Shown piece by piece: positions 8,246 through 15,858 of a stretch of DNA of 64,000 bases. The first letter of the stretch is position 1, and each line of letters begins with the position of its first letter. Both the position numbers and the translations under genes were made by a program. The notes beneath the pieces are model-generated. The model was not told the DNA's origin and did no database searches. It worked only from the letters and a program-made list of their open reading frames with translations. The DNA is from Chitinophaga lutea (GTDB lineage Bacteria > Bacteroidota > Bacteroidia > Chitinophagales > Chitinophagaceae): NCBI RefSeq assembly GCF_003813775.1, contig NZ_RPDH01000001.1, forward strand, positions 558,001-622,000. Direction: 5' to 3'.

Positions 8246-10126
8246 ATGAAAGTACAGGATCACGCGGCATCACTCAGCGAAGTACATCAGAGCGTAGACA
8301 CGACCGTTCAGCATAAATCAGGTTTCCGGAAGATACTGGCCTTTTTCGGGCCTGCTTACCTGGTGAGCGTGGGGTATATGGATCCCGGCAACTGGGCCAC
8401 CGACCTGGCCGGCGGCAGTAAGTACGGCTACACGCTCATCTGGGTGCTGCTGATGAGCAACCTGATGGCCCTGTTGCTGCAAAGCCTCAGCGCCCGGCTG
8501 GGCATCGTGCGGGGCCGCGATCTCGCGCAGGCCAACCGCGAAACCTATCCCGCCCCGGTCAATTTTCTGTTGTACATCCTCGCCGAAATCGCCATTGCCG
8601 CCACCGACCTGGCTGAAGTGCTGGGCATGGCCATCGGTATACAATTACTGACGGGCCTGCCGCTGATGTGGGGCGTATCCCTCACCGTGCTCGACACCTT
8701 TTTGCTGCTGCTCCTGCAGCGCTACGGCATCCGCAAAATGGAAGCGTTCATCATTGCACTGGTGGCCATCGTGGGCACCTCTTTCCTGATACAGCTGCTG
8801 CTGGCCAAACCCGATCTGCCCGAAGTGGCCAAAGGCTTCATTCCTTCCCTGCCTGACGATACGGCGCTGTACATCGCCATCGGTATCATCGGCGCTACGG
8901 TCATGCCGCACAACCTGTACCTGCATTCCGCGCTGGTGCAAACCCGCAAGATCCAGAAAACGGATGCGGGCATCAAACAGGCGCTGAAGATCAATTTCTG
9001 GGATACGGCCATCGCCCTGAACCTCGCGTTTTTTGTAAATGCCGCCATCCTGATACTGGCCGCCTCCGTGTTTTTCACGGCCGGCCACACCGAAATAGCC
9101 GACCTCCACGAAGCGCACCGCATGCTGGAACCCCTGCTGGGCAGCAAATTGGCGCCCATCCTCTTTGCCGTGGCGCTGATTGCCGCCGGGCAAAGCTCCA
9201 CGGTAACGGGTACACTGGCAGGTCAGATCGTTATGGAAGGTTACCTGCGCCTGCGTATCAATCCCTGGCTGCGCAGGCTGATCACGCGCCTCGTCGCCAT
9301 TATCCCGGCCCTGCTCGTGATCTGGATTGCGGGCGAAGAAAAGATCGGCGAGCTGCTGGTGTTCAGCCAGGTATTGCTCAGCCTGCAGCTGGGCTTTGCG
9401 ATTATCCCGCTCATTCACTTTGTGAGCGACAAACATACCATGGGCAATTTCACCATCAAACCTATCGTAAAAGTCGCCGCATGGCTGATTTCCACGGTGC
9501 TGGTATATCTCAACGTCCGTATGGTGTGGTCGGAAGCCGGCAGTTTCATCAGCCAGAACCAGCTGTGGTGGGTGGATGTGCTTATCTACCTGGTGGGCTT
9601 CGCTTTTATCGCCCTGCTCGTGATCACGGTGATCTATCCTTTCATCAGCCGCTACCGGCAAAAAGGATCCGCGCGTATGCATGCTACCAAAGTAACGCTC
9701 GGCAGCCTGGAAGCGCCTGTATATAAAAAAATCGCCCTGGCGCTCGACTTTTCGCAGAACGACGAAAAGGTCATCGCCAACGCCCTGGCGCAGGGCCGGC
9801 CCGATACGGAGTACGTGCTGATCCACGTGGTGGAAAGCGCCTCGGCCCGTTACTTCGGCAAGGAAGCCAACGATTTCGAAACGCAGAAAGACCAGGAACA
9901 GCTCGACACCTACCTGCGCCTGCTGGCCGGCAGGGGCGTCAAAGCGAAAGGCGTGCTCGGATATAAACACCGCGCCAAATCGATCGTACGCATCGTGCAG
10001 CAGGAAGAAGCCGACCTGCTCGTGCTCGGCGGGCACGGCCATACGGGCCTGAAAGACTGGCTGTACGGCGAAACGGTGAACTATGTGCGGCATTATGTGC
10101 ATATCCCCGTGCTCGTGATCCAATAG
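8246..10126 (+). CDS. mntH: NRAMP divalent metal transporter fused to a universal stress protein domain
   Basis: Proton-coupled Mn(II)/Fe(II) importer of the inner membrane, 626 aa instead of the usual ~410-450. The NRAMP core (about residues 25-470, 11-12 membrane segments) carries the metal-site motifs DPGN (46-49) in TM1 and MPHN (220-223) in TM6. From about residue 490 a complete UspA domain follows (KKIALALDFS ... LLVLGGHGHTG ... HIPVLVIQ). Its nucleotide motif reads GGHG then nine residues then GE, where the usual form ends GS or GT. It sits 68 bp after the mntR-like gene with a hairpin between. The fusion suggests metal import sensed through nucleotide or stress state, an inference. 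Confidence 0.93.
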   Translation: MKVQDHAASLSEVHQSVDTTVQHKSGFRKILAFFGPAYLVSVGYMDPGNWATDLAGGSKYGYTLIWVLLMSNLMALLLQSLSARLGIVRGRDLAQANRETYPAPVNFLLYILAEIAIAATDLAEVLGMAIGIQLLTGLPLMWGVSLTVLDTFLLLLLQRYGIRKMEAFIIALVAIVGTSFLIQLLLAKPDLPEVAKGFIPSLPDDTALYIAIGIIGATVMPHNLYLHSALVQTRKIQKTDAGIKQALKINFWDTAIALNLAFFVNAAILILAASVFFTAGHTEIADLHEAHRMLEPLLGSKLAPILFAVALIAAGQSSTVTGTLAGQIVMEGYLRLRINPWLRRLITRLVAIIPALLVIWIAGEEKIGELLVFSQVLLSLQLGFAIIPLIHFVSDKHTMGNFTIKPIVKVAAWLISTVLVYLNVRMVWSEAGSFISQNQLWWVDVLIYLVGFAFIALLVITVIYPFISRYRQKGSARMHATKVTLGSLEAPVYKKIALALDFSQNDEKVIANALAQGRPDTEYVLIHVVESASARYFGKEANDFETQKDQEQLDTYLRLLAGRGVKAKGVLGYKHRAKSIVRIVQQEEADLLVLGGHGHTGLKDWLYGETVNYVRHYVHIPVLVIQ

Positions 10127-10141
10127 GTTAAAACACATCGT

Positions 10142-10531
10142 ATGCAACACCTGTTTCAACCCGGCGACATTAAAACCTTTACCCGCAAGGTGCGCGCGGA
10201 AGACTGCGCCACCTTCGACAGCGGGGCCGTGCATCCCGTGTATGCCACCTTTGCGCTGGCGAGGGATGCGGAATGGTGCTGCCGCCTGTTTGTGCTGGAC
10301 ATGAAAGAAGAGAACGAAGAAGGCATCGGCACCATGATCAGCGTGGAACACCTGTCGCCGGCCGTTGTCGGCACCACGGTGACCTTTACGGCGGTTGTTA
10401 AAAAGATCGAAGCACATACCATTCTCTGCAGCTTCACGGCGCAGGTGGGGGAACGCCTCGTAGCGCGGGGAGAACAGGAACAGAAAGTGCTCAAAAAAGA
10501 AAAGCTCGAAAAACTGTTCTCCACGCTTTAA
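10142..10531 (+). CDS. FlK-like hotdog-fold acyl-CoA thioesterase
   Basis: A 129-aa single hotdog domain related to fluoroacetyl-CoA thioesterase FlK. The FlK catalytic Thr-Glu-His (42/50/76) has direct counterparts T36, E44 and H70 with identical spacing (8 and 26). The HLSPAVVGTTVTFTAVVKKIE segment is typical of the family. It begins 15 bp after mntH, so it may be co-transcribed. Physiological substrate unknown; most FlK-like proteins are not demonstrated to act on fluorinated substrates. Confidence 0.75.
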   Translation: MQHLFQPGDIKTFTRKVRAEDCATFDSGAVHPVYATFALARDAEWCCRLFVLDMKEENEEGIGTMISVEHLSPAVVGTTVTFTAVVKKIEAHTILCSFTAQVGERLVARGEQEQKVLKKEKLEKLFSTL

Positions 10532-10589
10532 ACGGTTTCACCGGGCAGTGTAGACTGCCTCTTCACATTATAAAGCCATAAAAAAAACG

Positions 10590-10606
10590 GCCCGGTTGAA
10601 CCGGGC
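10590..10606. terminator. Hairpin with flanking A- and T-tracts, probable terminator region
   Basis: GCCCGG (10590-10595) pairs with CCGGGC (10601-10606) around TTGAA. It is preceded by an A-run (10580-10587) and followed about 22 nt later by a T-run (10630-10637). The upstream A-run makes it a better terminator on the minus strand. On the plus strand it may end the mntH-thioesterase transcript less efficiently. Confidence 0.45.
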
Positions 10607-10650
10607 ACCGGCCGGCCGCAATGCTGGTCTTTTTTTTACGCGGCAATAAT

Positions 10651-10658
10651 TATCTTTA
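10651..10658 (+). promoter_or_regulatory. Near-consensus -7 element just before the acyltransferase gene
   Basis: TATCTTTA differs from TAnnTTTG at the last base and ends 3 bp before the ATG at 10662. If used, the transcript would be leaderless, or translation would begin at the next in-frame ATG (10698). Confidence 0.3.
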
Positions 10659-10661
10659 AGC

Positions 10662-11870
10662 ATGAAAATTCCACCTCCTGTGGCCAGCCCTGCCCCTATG
10701 CCCGCCAGAATTGTTGCCGTTGACGTGTACCGTGGTTTCGTGATGTTGCTGATGATGGCGGAAGTGTTGCGCCTTTCCAACGTTGCAGAAGCTTTGCCCG
10801 GCAATGATTTCTGGGCTTTTCTCGGCTGGAACCAGAGCCATGTGCCCTGGACGGGCTGCTCGCTCCACGACATGATACAGCCTTCATTTTCTTTCCTTGT
10901 AGGCGTTGCCCTGCCCTTTTCCATCGCCGGCCGCATGGCCAAAGGCGCCACGTTCGGCGCGCTGCTGAAACATACGCTCGTCCGTTCGCTGATACTTATC
11001 CTGCTGGGCATCTTCCTCCGGTCGATCAACCGGAGCCAGACGAATTTTACGTTCGAAGACACACTGACCATGATAGGCCTGGGGTATCCATTCCTGTTTC
11101 TCATCGGCTATTCGCGGCAGCGAACGCAGGTGATCGCGCTGGTACTGCTGCTGGTGGGGTACTGGCTGGCATTCGCATTATATCCCCTTCCTCCCGCAGG
11201 CTTCGACACCACCACGGTGGGCGTACCGGCGGGCTGGGAGCACAACATGAACGGGTTCGCCGCGCACTGGAATAAAAACACCAACCTGGCCGCCGCATTC
11301 GACCGCTGGTTCCTCCATCTCTTTCCCCGTGAAAAACCTTTCCTGTATAACCGCGGCGGTTATACTACGCTGAGTTTCATCCCCACCCTGGGCACCATGG
11401 TGCTCGGTCTCTTCGCCGGCCACTCGCTCAAATCCGGATCGGCGCCGCGGGAACGGATACGGTTTTTCCTGCTCACCGGCGCGGCGCTCGTTGCGGTGGC
11501 GGCGCTTCTTCATTTCACAGGCATCTGCCCCATCGTAAAACGTATCTGGACGCCCTCCTGGACGCTCTTCAGCGGCGGGCTGTGTTTCTTTTTCCTGGCA
11601 TTCTTTTACTGGCTCACCGACGTGGCCGGGCATAAAAAAATCATGCTGCCCCTGATGGTGATCGGCATGAATTCCATCGCCGCCTACGTGATAGCCGACG
11701 CCGGGATCGCGGCATTTATCAGCAGTTCCTTATCCACCCATCTCGGTGAGAATTTCGGGCAGGTGTTCGGTAACGCTTATGCCCCGCTGGTACGGGGCAT
11801 ACCGGTGCTGGCGCTGGAATGGCTGGTATTGTACTGGATGTACCGGAAGAAAATCTTTATCAAAATATAA
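10662..11870 (+). CDS. DUF5009/heparan-alpha-glucosaminide N-acetyltransferase-like membrane protein
   Basis: A 402-aa polytopic membrane protein with about 10-11 predicted segments. The N-terminal signature RIVAVDVYRGFVMLLMM and the following W-x-G-C-S-L-H-D-x-I-Q-P-S-F-S-F-L-V-G segment are typical of the bacterial DUF1624/DUF5009 relatives of human HGSNAT, which move an acetyl group across a membrane to a sugar. A conserved His (in SLHDMIQP) is the likely acetyl carrier. Substrate unknown; a cell-envelope sugar is plausible. The start could be ATG 10662 or ATG 10698 (MPARIVAVDVYRG). Convergent with the LytTR regulator, with a 6-bp gap. Confidence 0.85.
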   Translation: MKIPPPVASPAPMPARIVAVDVYRGFVMLLMMAEVLRLSNVAEALPGNDFWAFLGWNQSHVPWTGCSLHDMIQPSFSFLVGVALPFSIAGRMAKGATFGALLKHTLVRSLILILLGIFLRSINRSQTNFTFEDTLTMIGLGYPFLFLIGYSRQRTQVIALVLLLVGYWLAFALYPLPPAGFDTTTVGVPAGWEHNMNGFAAHWNKNTNLAAAFDRWFLHLFPREKPFLYNRGGYTTLSFIPTLGTMVLGLFAGHSLKSGSAPRERIRFFLLTGAALVAVAALLHFTGICPIVKRIWTPSWTLFSGGLCFFFLAFFYWLTDVAGHKKIMLPLMVIGMNSIAAYVIADAGIAAFISSSLSTHLGENFGQVFGNAYAPLVRGIPVLALEWLVLYWMYRKKIFIKI

Positions 11871-11876
11871 ACCGCG

Positions 11877-12608
11877 TCAGAGCCCGAGCACTTCTTTCAG
11901 CCGGGGATAACCGGTTTTGCTGACGAGTATCTTGCTGCCGTCTTTCAGGATGGCGAGGTAGGTTTCTTTTTCATACGGGTCTATCCGCGTGATCTGCCCC
12001 ACGTTCAGGATATACGACCGGTGCACGCGGATGAACTGCTGTGCATCGAGCATTCGCTCGAAAAACGACATGGTTTTATTTTTCAGGAAAGCCCCTTCCT
12101 GCGTAACGATTTTCACATAATCATCGGCCGCCTCCAGGTAGTGGATATCCTGCACGGGAATGATCTTGATGCGCCCGTTGATTTTCACCACCACGCGGTT
12201 GTGCTGCGCGGGCATATCACGGCCGGCGGTGTCGAGGAGCTCCTGCGTCAGTTCCGTTTTTCGCTCCAGCATTTTCTGCAGGGCCTTATCGAACCGGTCG
12301 CGGGAGAAGGGTTTCAGCAGGTAGTCGATCGCGTTCACTTCAAATGCCCGGATGGCGTATTCTTCAAAGGCCGTCGTAAAGATCACGCAGGGGATCTTGT
12401 CTACCAGTTCCAGCATTTCGAAGCCGTTGATCTTCGGCATTTGGATGTCGAGAAACAACAGATCCGGCTGATGCTGCTGAATGGCTTTCAGTCCTTCAAA
12501 CCCGTCGTTACATTCAGCCAGCACCGTTATCTGCGGGTAGGCCTGCAGGTATTCCCTGACGAGTTCGCGGGCCAGGGGTTCGTCATCGATCAACACTGCT
12601 TTTATCAT
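11877..12608 (-). CDS. LytTR family response regulator
   Basis: A 243-aa two-component regulator. The receiver domain (1-120) carries the acidic pair in LIDDE, phospho-acceptor Asp54 (LFLDIQMP) and the conserved Thr/Lys in IFTTAFEEYAIRAFEVNAIDYLLKPF. The C-terminal LytTR DNA-binding domain (about 145-243) contains DIHYLEAADDYVKI and FIRVHRSYILNVGQI. The start overlaps the end of the sensor kinase gene by 26 bp, indicating translational coupling. It is the last gene of a minus-strand operon with the kinase, a DUF4288 protein and a LiaF-like membrane protein. Confidence 0.95.
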   Translation of the reverse strand: MIKAVLIDDEPLARELVREYLQAYPQITVLAECNDGFEGLKAIQQHQPDLLFLDIQMPKINGFEMLELVDKIPCVIFTTAFEEYAIRAFEVNAIDYLLKPFSRDRFDKALQKMLERKTELTQELLDTAGRDMPAQHNRVVVKINGRIKIIPVQDIHYLEAADDYVKIVTQEGAFLKNKTMSFFERMLDAQQFIRVHRSYILNVGQITRIDPYEKETYLAILKDGSKILVSKTGYPRLKEVLGL

Positions 12609-13656
12609 GGAGCTGCGGTACTTTTATGATGGTGGTAAAGATATTCTGATTCGTTTGAGTTTCCAGCAGGTCGTGGCGCCCGAAGAGCAAAAAGAGCCTG
12701 CGGCGGATGGAATTGAGGCCGAAGCCGGTGCCCTGCTGTACCTGCTGGTGCATCTGCGGGTCGAAGGGGTTGCTGACGGCCACTGTCAGCACATTGCGCT
12801 CGCGCTTCGCCTCGATGGTGATATTGATCGCTTCCGTGGTGTCGTACAGTCCGAACTTGATGGCGTTTTCCACGACGGGCTGCAGCAGCATGGGCGGTAT
12901 CTGGAGGCCGTCCGCATCGTCGGGCTGTGTAACGGTGGTGGTTAAACGGTGGCGGAAGCGTACTTTTTCGATATCGAGGTACAGCTGGAGATACTGCAAT
13001 TCTTCCCGCAGTGGGATCCACAGCTGGTCTTCTTTTTTAAGCGTGCCGCGCAGAAAATCGCTCAGCTTCTGGATCATCTGCCGCGCCTCCTCGGGCCGCA
13101 AACTCACCAACGCATTGATGGAGTTCAGGCTGTTGAACAGGAAGTGCGGTTGCAACTGCTGGCGGAGTTTATACAGCTCGGCCTCCCGGGCGAGTTTTTC
13201 GGCGGTTTCCTTGCGGGCCAGGGCCTCACGCTGCTCGTCTATCTCGTACATGAAAAAACTGATGAACCCCGTGCCCGCGATCAGCGCCCAGCCCATGGCG
13301 AAGCGGATGGGCAGCGTGTCGGACAGCCACTGGATGTAGGCCGTATGCTCACCGTCGTTATAGATCAGCTTTAGTACAAACATCACGAGGGCGGCCCAGA
13401 GGGCGCTTTTCATCAGCGTGATCAGCGCCACATAAGCATATTTCCCTTTCGTCGGGCGGTAGTGTGCCTGCATTTGCGTCAGCACGGCGATCACTGTGAA
13501 CAGCACGCCGTTATGGACCAGGCTGTCTACCAGCGATACCATGCCTTCCTGCCCCAGCCAGTGATGCAAAATAATGCGGTGCAGGTTGACGAATACCACG
13601 AAGCCGATGATGAAAGTATAGCGGTAAGGTTTTTCCTTGAGCAGGTGTGTAGCCAA
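12583..13656 (-). CDS. LytS/YehU-type sensor histidine kinase
   Basis: A 357-aa kinase. The N-terminal half (residues about 10-135) has four predicted membrane segments and no obvious extracellular sensor domain. A short coiled coil (EQREALARKETAEKLAREAELYKLRQQL) leads to the His_kinase domain with phospho-acceptor His171 in QPHFLFNSLN. The ATPase domain follows: N-box PVVENAIKFGL and G-box GTGFGLNSIRRRL. Small membrane-embedded sensors of this kind commonly respond to envelope state or to a membrane partner; the LiaF-like protein encoded upstream is a candidate. Followed by its cognate LytTR regulator. Confidence 0.94.
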   Translation of the reverse strand: MATHLLKEKPYRYTFIIGFVVFVNLHRIILHHWLGQEGMVSLVDSLVHNGVLFTVIAVLTQMQAHYRPTKGKYAYVALITLMKSALWAALVMFVLKLIYNDGEHTAYIQWLSDTLPIRFAMGWALIAGTGFISFFMYEIDEQREALARKETAEKLAREAELYKLRQQLQPHFLFNSLNSINALVSLRPEEARQMIQKLSDFLRGTLKKEDQLWIPLREELQYLQLYLDIEKVRFRHRLTTTVTQPDDADGLQIPPMLLQPVVENAIKFGLYDTTEAINITIEAKRERNVLTVAVSNPFDPQMHQQVQQGTGFGLNSIRRRLFLLFGRHDLLETQTNQNIFTTIIKVPQLHDKSSVDR

Positions 13657-13673
13657 AACAGACGTTTTAAGAT

Positions 13674-14027
13674 TTATACATTCAGCTCAAAGGACTTCTG
13701 TGATTGCAGCTGCGCCGCTTTCATCTGCAGCAGCGCTACGTAGCTGCTGGCATTTTCGGGCTCTTCCACCCGGGAATAGAGCTCCATGCCGTCTTTCAGG
13801 TCTTCCAGCGCAAGCAGTTCCGGCACGTTGATGAAACGCCATTCCACCAGTTCTTCCTTCTGGTTGCGGAACGCATATTGTTCCTGCTCCCCGATCTGCT
13901 GGGCTTTTTTCCAGGCTTCCTGTTTGCTCACTGCGCTGATGAGGCGCAGCTGCTCATCGAATTGCGGCAGGTGTTCCCCTTTTCCGCAAATGATCTGGTA
14001 AACTATCTTCGCAACAAACCAATACAT
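13674..14027 (-). CDS. DUF4288 domain-containing protein
   Basis: A 117-aa soluble protein. The opening MYWFVAKIVYQIICG, the SAVSKQEAWKKAQQIGEQEQ segment and the ending VEWRFINVPELLAL ... DGMELYSRVEEPENASSYVALLQMK match the DUF4288 family, which is abundant in this phylum and of unknown function. I chose the ATG at 14027 rather than 14072, because family members begin at MYWF. It sits 17 bp upstream of the sensor kinase gene on the same strand and is probably part of that operon. Confidence 0.8.
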   Translation of the reverse strand: MYWFVAKIVYQIICGKGEHLPQFDEQLRLISAVSKQEAWKKAQQIGEQEQYAFRNQKEELVEWRFINVPELLALEDLKDGMELYSRVEEPENASSYVALLQMKAAQLQSQKSFELNV

Positions 14028-14105
14028 GTTAAAACGGTTTTCAGGTGATGTAAGGATGGATGGAGGTATCAAAACAATGGATAAAAGTAATGGCGGAAAG
14101 AGAGT

Positions 14106-14822
14106 TTAAAAGCTTTTGAGTTCGACCCCGCCGAACGTACAGGAACCTCGCAGCACCAGTACTTTATCGACGGACGCAGGCACTACCATCCGTTTGTCTT
14201 CAATTCCCCCGAACACGGTATTCACGTCTATTTTCACGTCCCAGTGCGAGGGCACAACCAGTTCAATGCTACCGAACATCGTGGTGACGTCGAGGATGAC
14301 TTCGCCCTGGATATCGGCCTGCATGAAATTCAGCTCCGTGCCGCCGAACATGGTGGTCACATTGCCGCCTTTGAAGTTTTTCGACAGCACTACTTTATTG
14401 GTGCCGCTGAAAATGGTGGTGCTCTGTAAAAAATCTTCCGGGCTGGCGGTGGAGCTGCTGCCGGCGATGATATCGTTATACCGCCGGTTGCGGCTGGCAG
14501 ACCGCCCGATCATCACCACACCGATCACGATCAGCACGATGGGCCAGAAGAACCGTTGCAACTGCCAGGAAAACGGCAGGATATCGTTGATCAGGAATAT
14601 CGTACCGATGAACGTCAGGATGAACCAGCCCGCCCCCTGGAATTTGTTTTTGAGGCCCATGATGAAACCGATCAGTATCAGCAGCATCGGCCATGAAAAC
14701 ACCCAGTGCGGCAAATGCAGGTCGAGCTTGCGGAGCAGGAAAGCGACACCGATGATCAGTACCACTACCCCACCCAGGATGCCATTACTTCTGTTATCAG
14801 GATGACGATTATAGCTGTTCAT
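14106..14822 (-). CDS. LiaF-like four-helix membrane protein with C-terminal beta domain
   Basis: A 238-aa protein with four membrane segments between residues 15 and 105 (LiaI/DUF5668-like) and a C-terminal LiaF-type beta domain. The latter shows a repeated turn motif: TTMFGGTEL, TTMFGSIEL, NTVFGGIED and CTFGGVEL, about 30 residues apart, suggesting a small beta-helix. In Firmicutes, LiaF restrains a sensor kinase that responds to envelope stress. Here it heads an operon with a LytS-type kinase and LytTR regulator, so an analogous brake or sensor role is inferred. A consensus promoter lies just upstream. Confidence 0.85.
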   Translation of the reverse strand: MNSYNRHPDNRSNGILGGVVVLIIGVAFLLRKLDLHLPHWVFSWPMLLILIGFIMGLKNKFQGAGWFILTFIGTIFLINDILPFSWQLQRFFWPIVLIVIGVVMIGRSASRNRRYNDIIAGSSSTASPEDFLQSTTIFSGTNKVVLSKNFKGGNVTTMFGGTELNFMQADIQGEVILDVTTMFGSIELVVPSHWDVKIDVNTVFGGIEDKRMVVPASVDKVLVLRGSCTFGGVELKSF

Positions 14823-14851
14823 AAATTGTATTTGTTTTTAAGTTTATGACA

Positions 14852-14879
14852 CAAATCTACAACGGCGCCCCTGGGGCAA
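14852..14879 (-). promoter_or_regulatory. Promoter of the LiaF-like/LytTR operon
   Basis: On the minus strand TTG (14877-14879) and TAGATTTG (14852-14859) are separated by 17 bp. This is a Bacteroidota-type promoter, about 30 bp before the LiaF-like start. Confidence 0.6.
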
Positions 14880-14910
14880 CAATGCCGCTTAGGTATAGCA
14901 GGGGGTTTTA

Positions 14911-14994
14911 CCGGTAAAATGGGGGAAATCGCCGGTGAAATTGACAGGATTTGCAGCAAAATGAGGGTTTAGGGGACGGGATAACCGGTGAAAT
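14911..14994. repeat. Three direct CCGGTRAAAT repeats upstream of the LytTR operon promoter
   Basis: CCGGTAAAAT at 14911-14920, CCGGTGAAAT at 14932-14941 and CCGGTGAAAT at 14985-14994, all on the plus strand. The first two start exactly 21 bp apart, two helical turns. They lie about 50-130 bp upstream of the promoter. Otherwise the 260-bp gap between the two minus-strand genes holds no gene I can support. Confidence 0.5.
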
Positions 14995-15082
14995 CGCCGC
15001 GTTTGCGCCCGGCCGAGGCTGTTCAGCCGGTTTCAGGGCGTACAAGGAGGGCCTCCGGCATGGCGGCCGGCGTTATGAGCGG

Positions 15083-15745
15083 TTACAGCTCCACCACGAT
15101 CGTTTCCCCGCCGAGTTTTTCGAGGATGTCTTTCACCCCGGCCACCATCGCATCGGGCCCGCAGAGGTAGAAGGGCTGGCGGAAGTCCTTGATTTTCGAC
15201 CGGAGATACACCTCGTCGATCCGGTGATGGTCGTAGCCCGGCCGGGCCTCTTCGGTGAGGGTGTTGATGAAATTGCCGCCCAGTATTTCCCGGAACTCCC
15301 GTTCCAGGATGATGTCTTCCCGGGTCTTATTGGAAAAGATCAGTTTGTTCAGCCCCACCCGGCCTTCGTGCTGCAGCTGCCGGAAAATGGCGATAAAAGG
15401 CGTCACCCCGGCCCCGCCGGCAATGAACGTGCCCTCGCCCCGGTACTGGATGGCGCCCCATACGTCGTGTATCCGCAGGCTGTCGCCCGCCTGCAGCTGC
15501 CCCAGCTGGTGGGTCACCCCGGAATGGTCGTCGTAAATCTTGATGGTGAACTCCAGGTGGTCCCACTCGTTGAGCGCGGTAAAGGTGAACGGCCGCAGCT
15601 CCTGCTCCCAGCCCGGTTTGTTAACGGCCACATCCGTCGCCTGCCCCGGTATGAACCGGTATCCGGCGGGCTTCTCGACAGTAAAGCGTTTCACATTGTG
15701 GGTAACGGGAGTTATATCTAATATTGACACTATATGTTCTTCCAT
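15083..15745 (-). CDS. FAD/NAD(P)-binding oxidoreductase (ferredoxin-NADP reductase fold)
   Basis: A 220-aa flavin reductase. The FAD domain (residues 1-100) has the RPFTFTA form of the RxYS/T flavin motif. The NAD(P) domain (100-220) has GGAGVTPFIAIFRQL and the terminal FYLCGPDAMV. There is no fused ferredoxin or globin domain, so it probably passes electrons from NAD(P)H to a separate acceptor such as a ferredoxin, flavodoxin or flavohaem partner not encoded nearby. Its start is 113 bp from the divergent icd gene. Confidence 0.88.
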   Translation of the reverse strand: MEEHIVSILDITPVTHNVKRFTVEKPAGYRFIPGQATDVAVNKPGWEQELRPFTFTALNEWDHLEFTIKIYDDHSGVTHQLGQLQAGDSLRIHDVWGAIQYRGEGTFIAGGAGVTPFIAIFRQLQHEGRVGLNKLIFSNKTREDIILEREFREILGGNFINTLTEEARPGYDHHRIDEVYLRSKIKDFRQPFYLCGPDAMVAGVKDILEKLGGETIVVEL

Positions 15746-15820
15746 GACGCCCGGGTTTATTCTTCTCCGAATTTAAGTTAATTATCACATTTACGGCCTT
15801 CATCCTCCCCTCAAATGTGT

Positions 15821-15828
15821 TACCTTTG
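15821..15828 (+). promoter_or_regulatory. -7 promoter element for the first isocitrate dehydrogenase
   Basis: TACCTTTG, a perfect TAnnTTTG match, 30 bp upstream of the ATG at 15859. No clear TTG lies at -33. Confidence 0.6.
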
Positions 15829-15858
15829 CGGCAATTCTTAAAACAATAACTCAGCAAT

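Noticed and set aside
8645-10417. A 590-codon minus-strand open frame opposite mntH
   Set aside because: It mirrors the NRAMP-Usp gene, has low-complexity composition and spans the mntH/thioesterase boundary. No family features.
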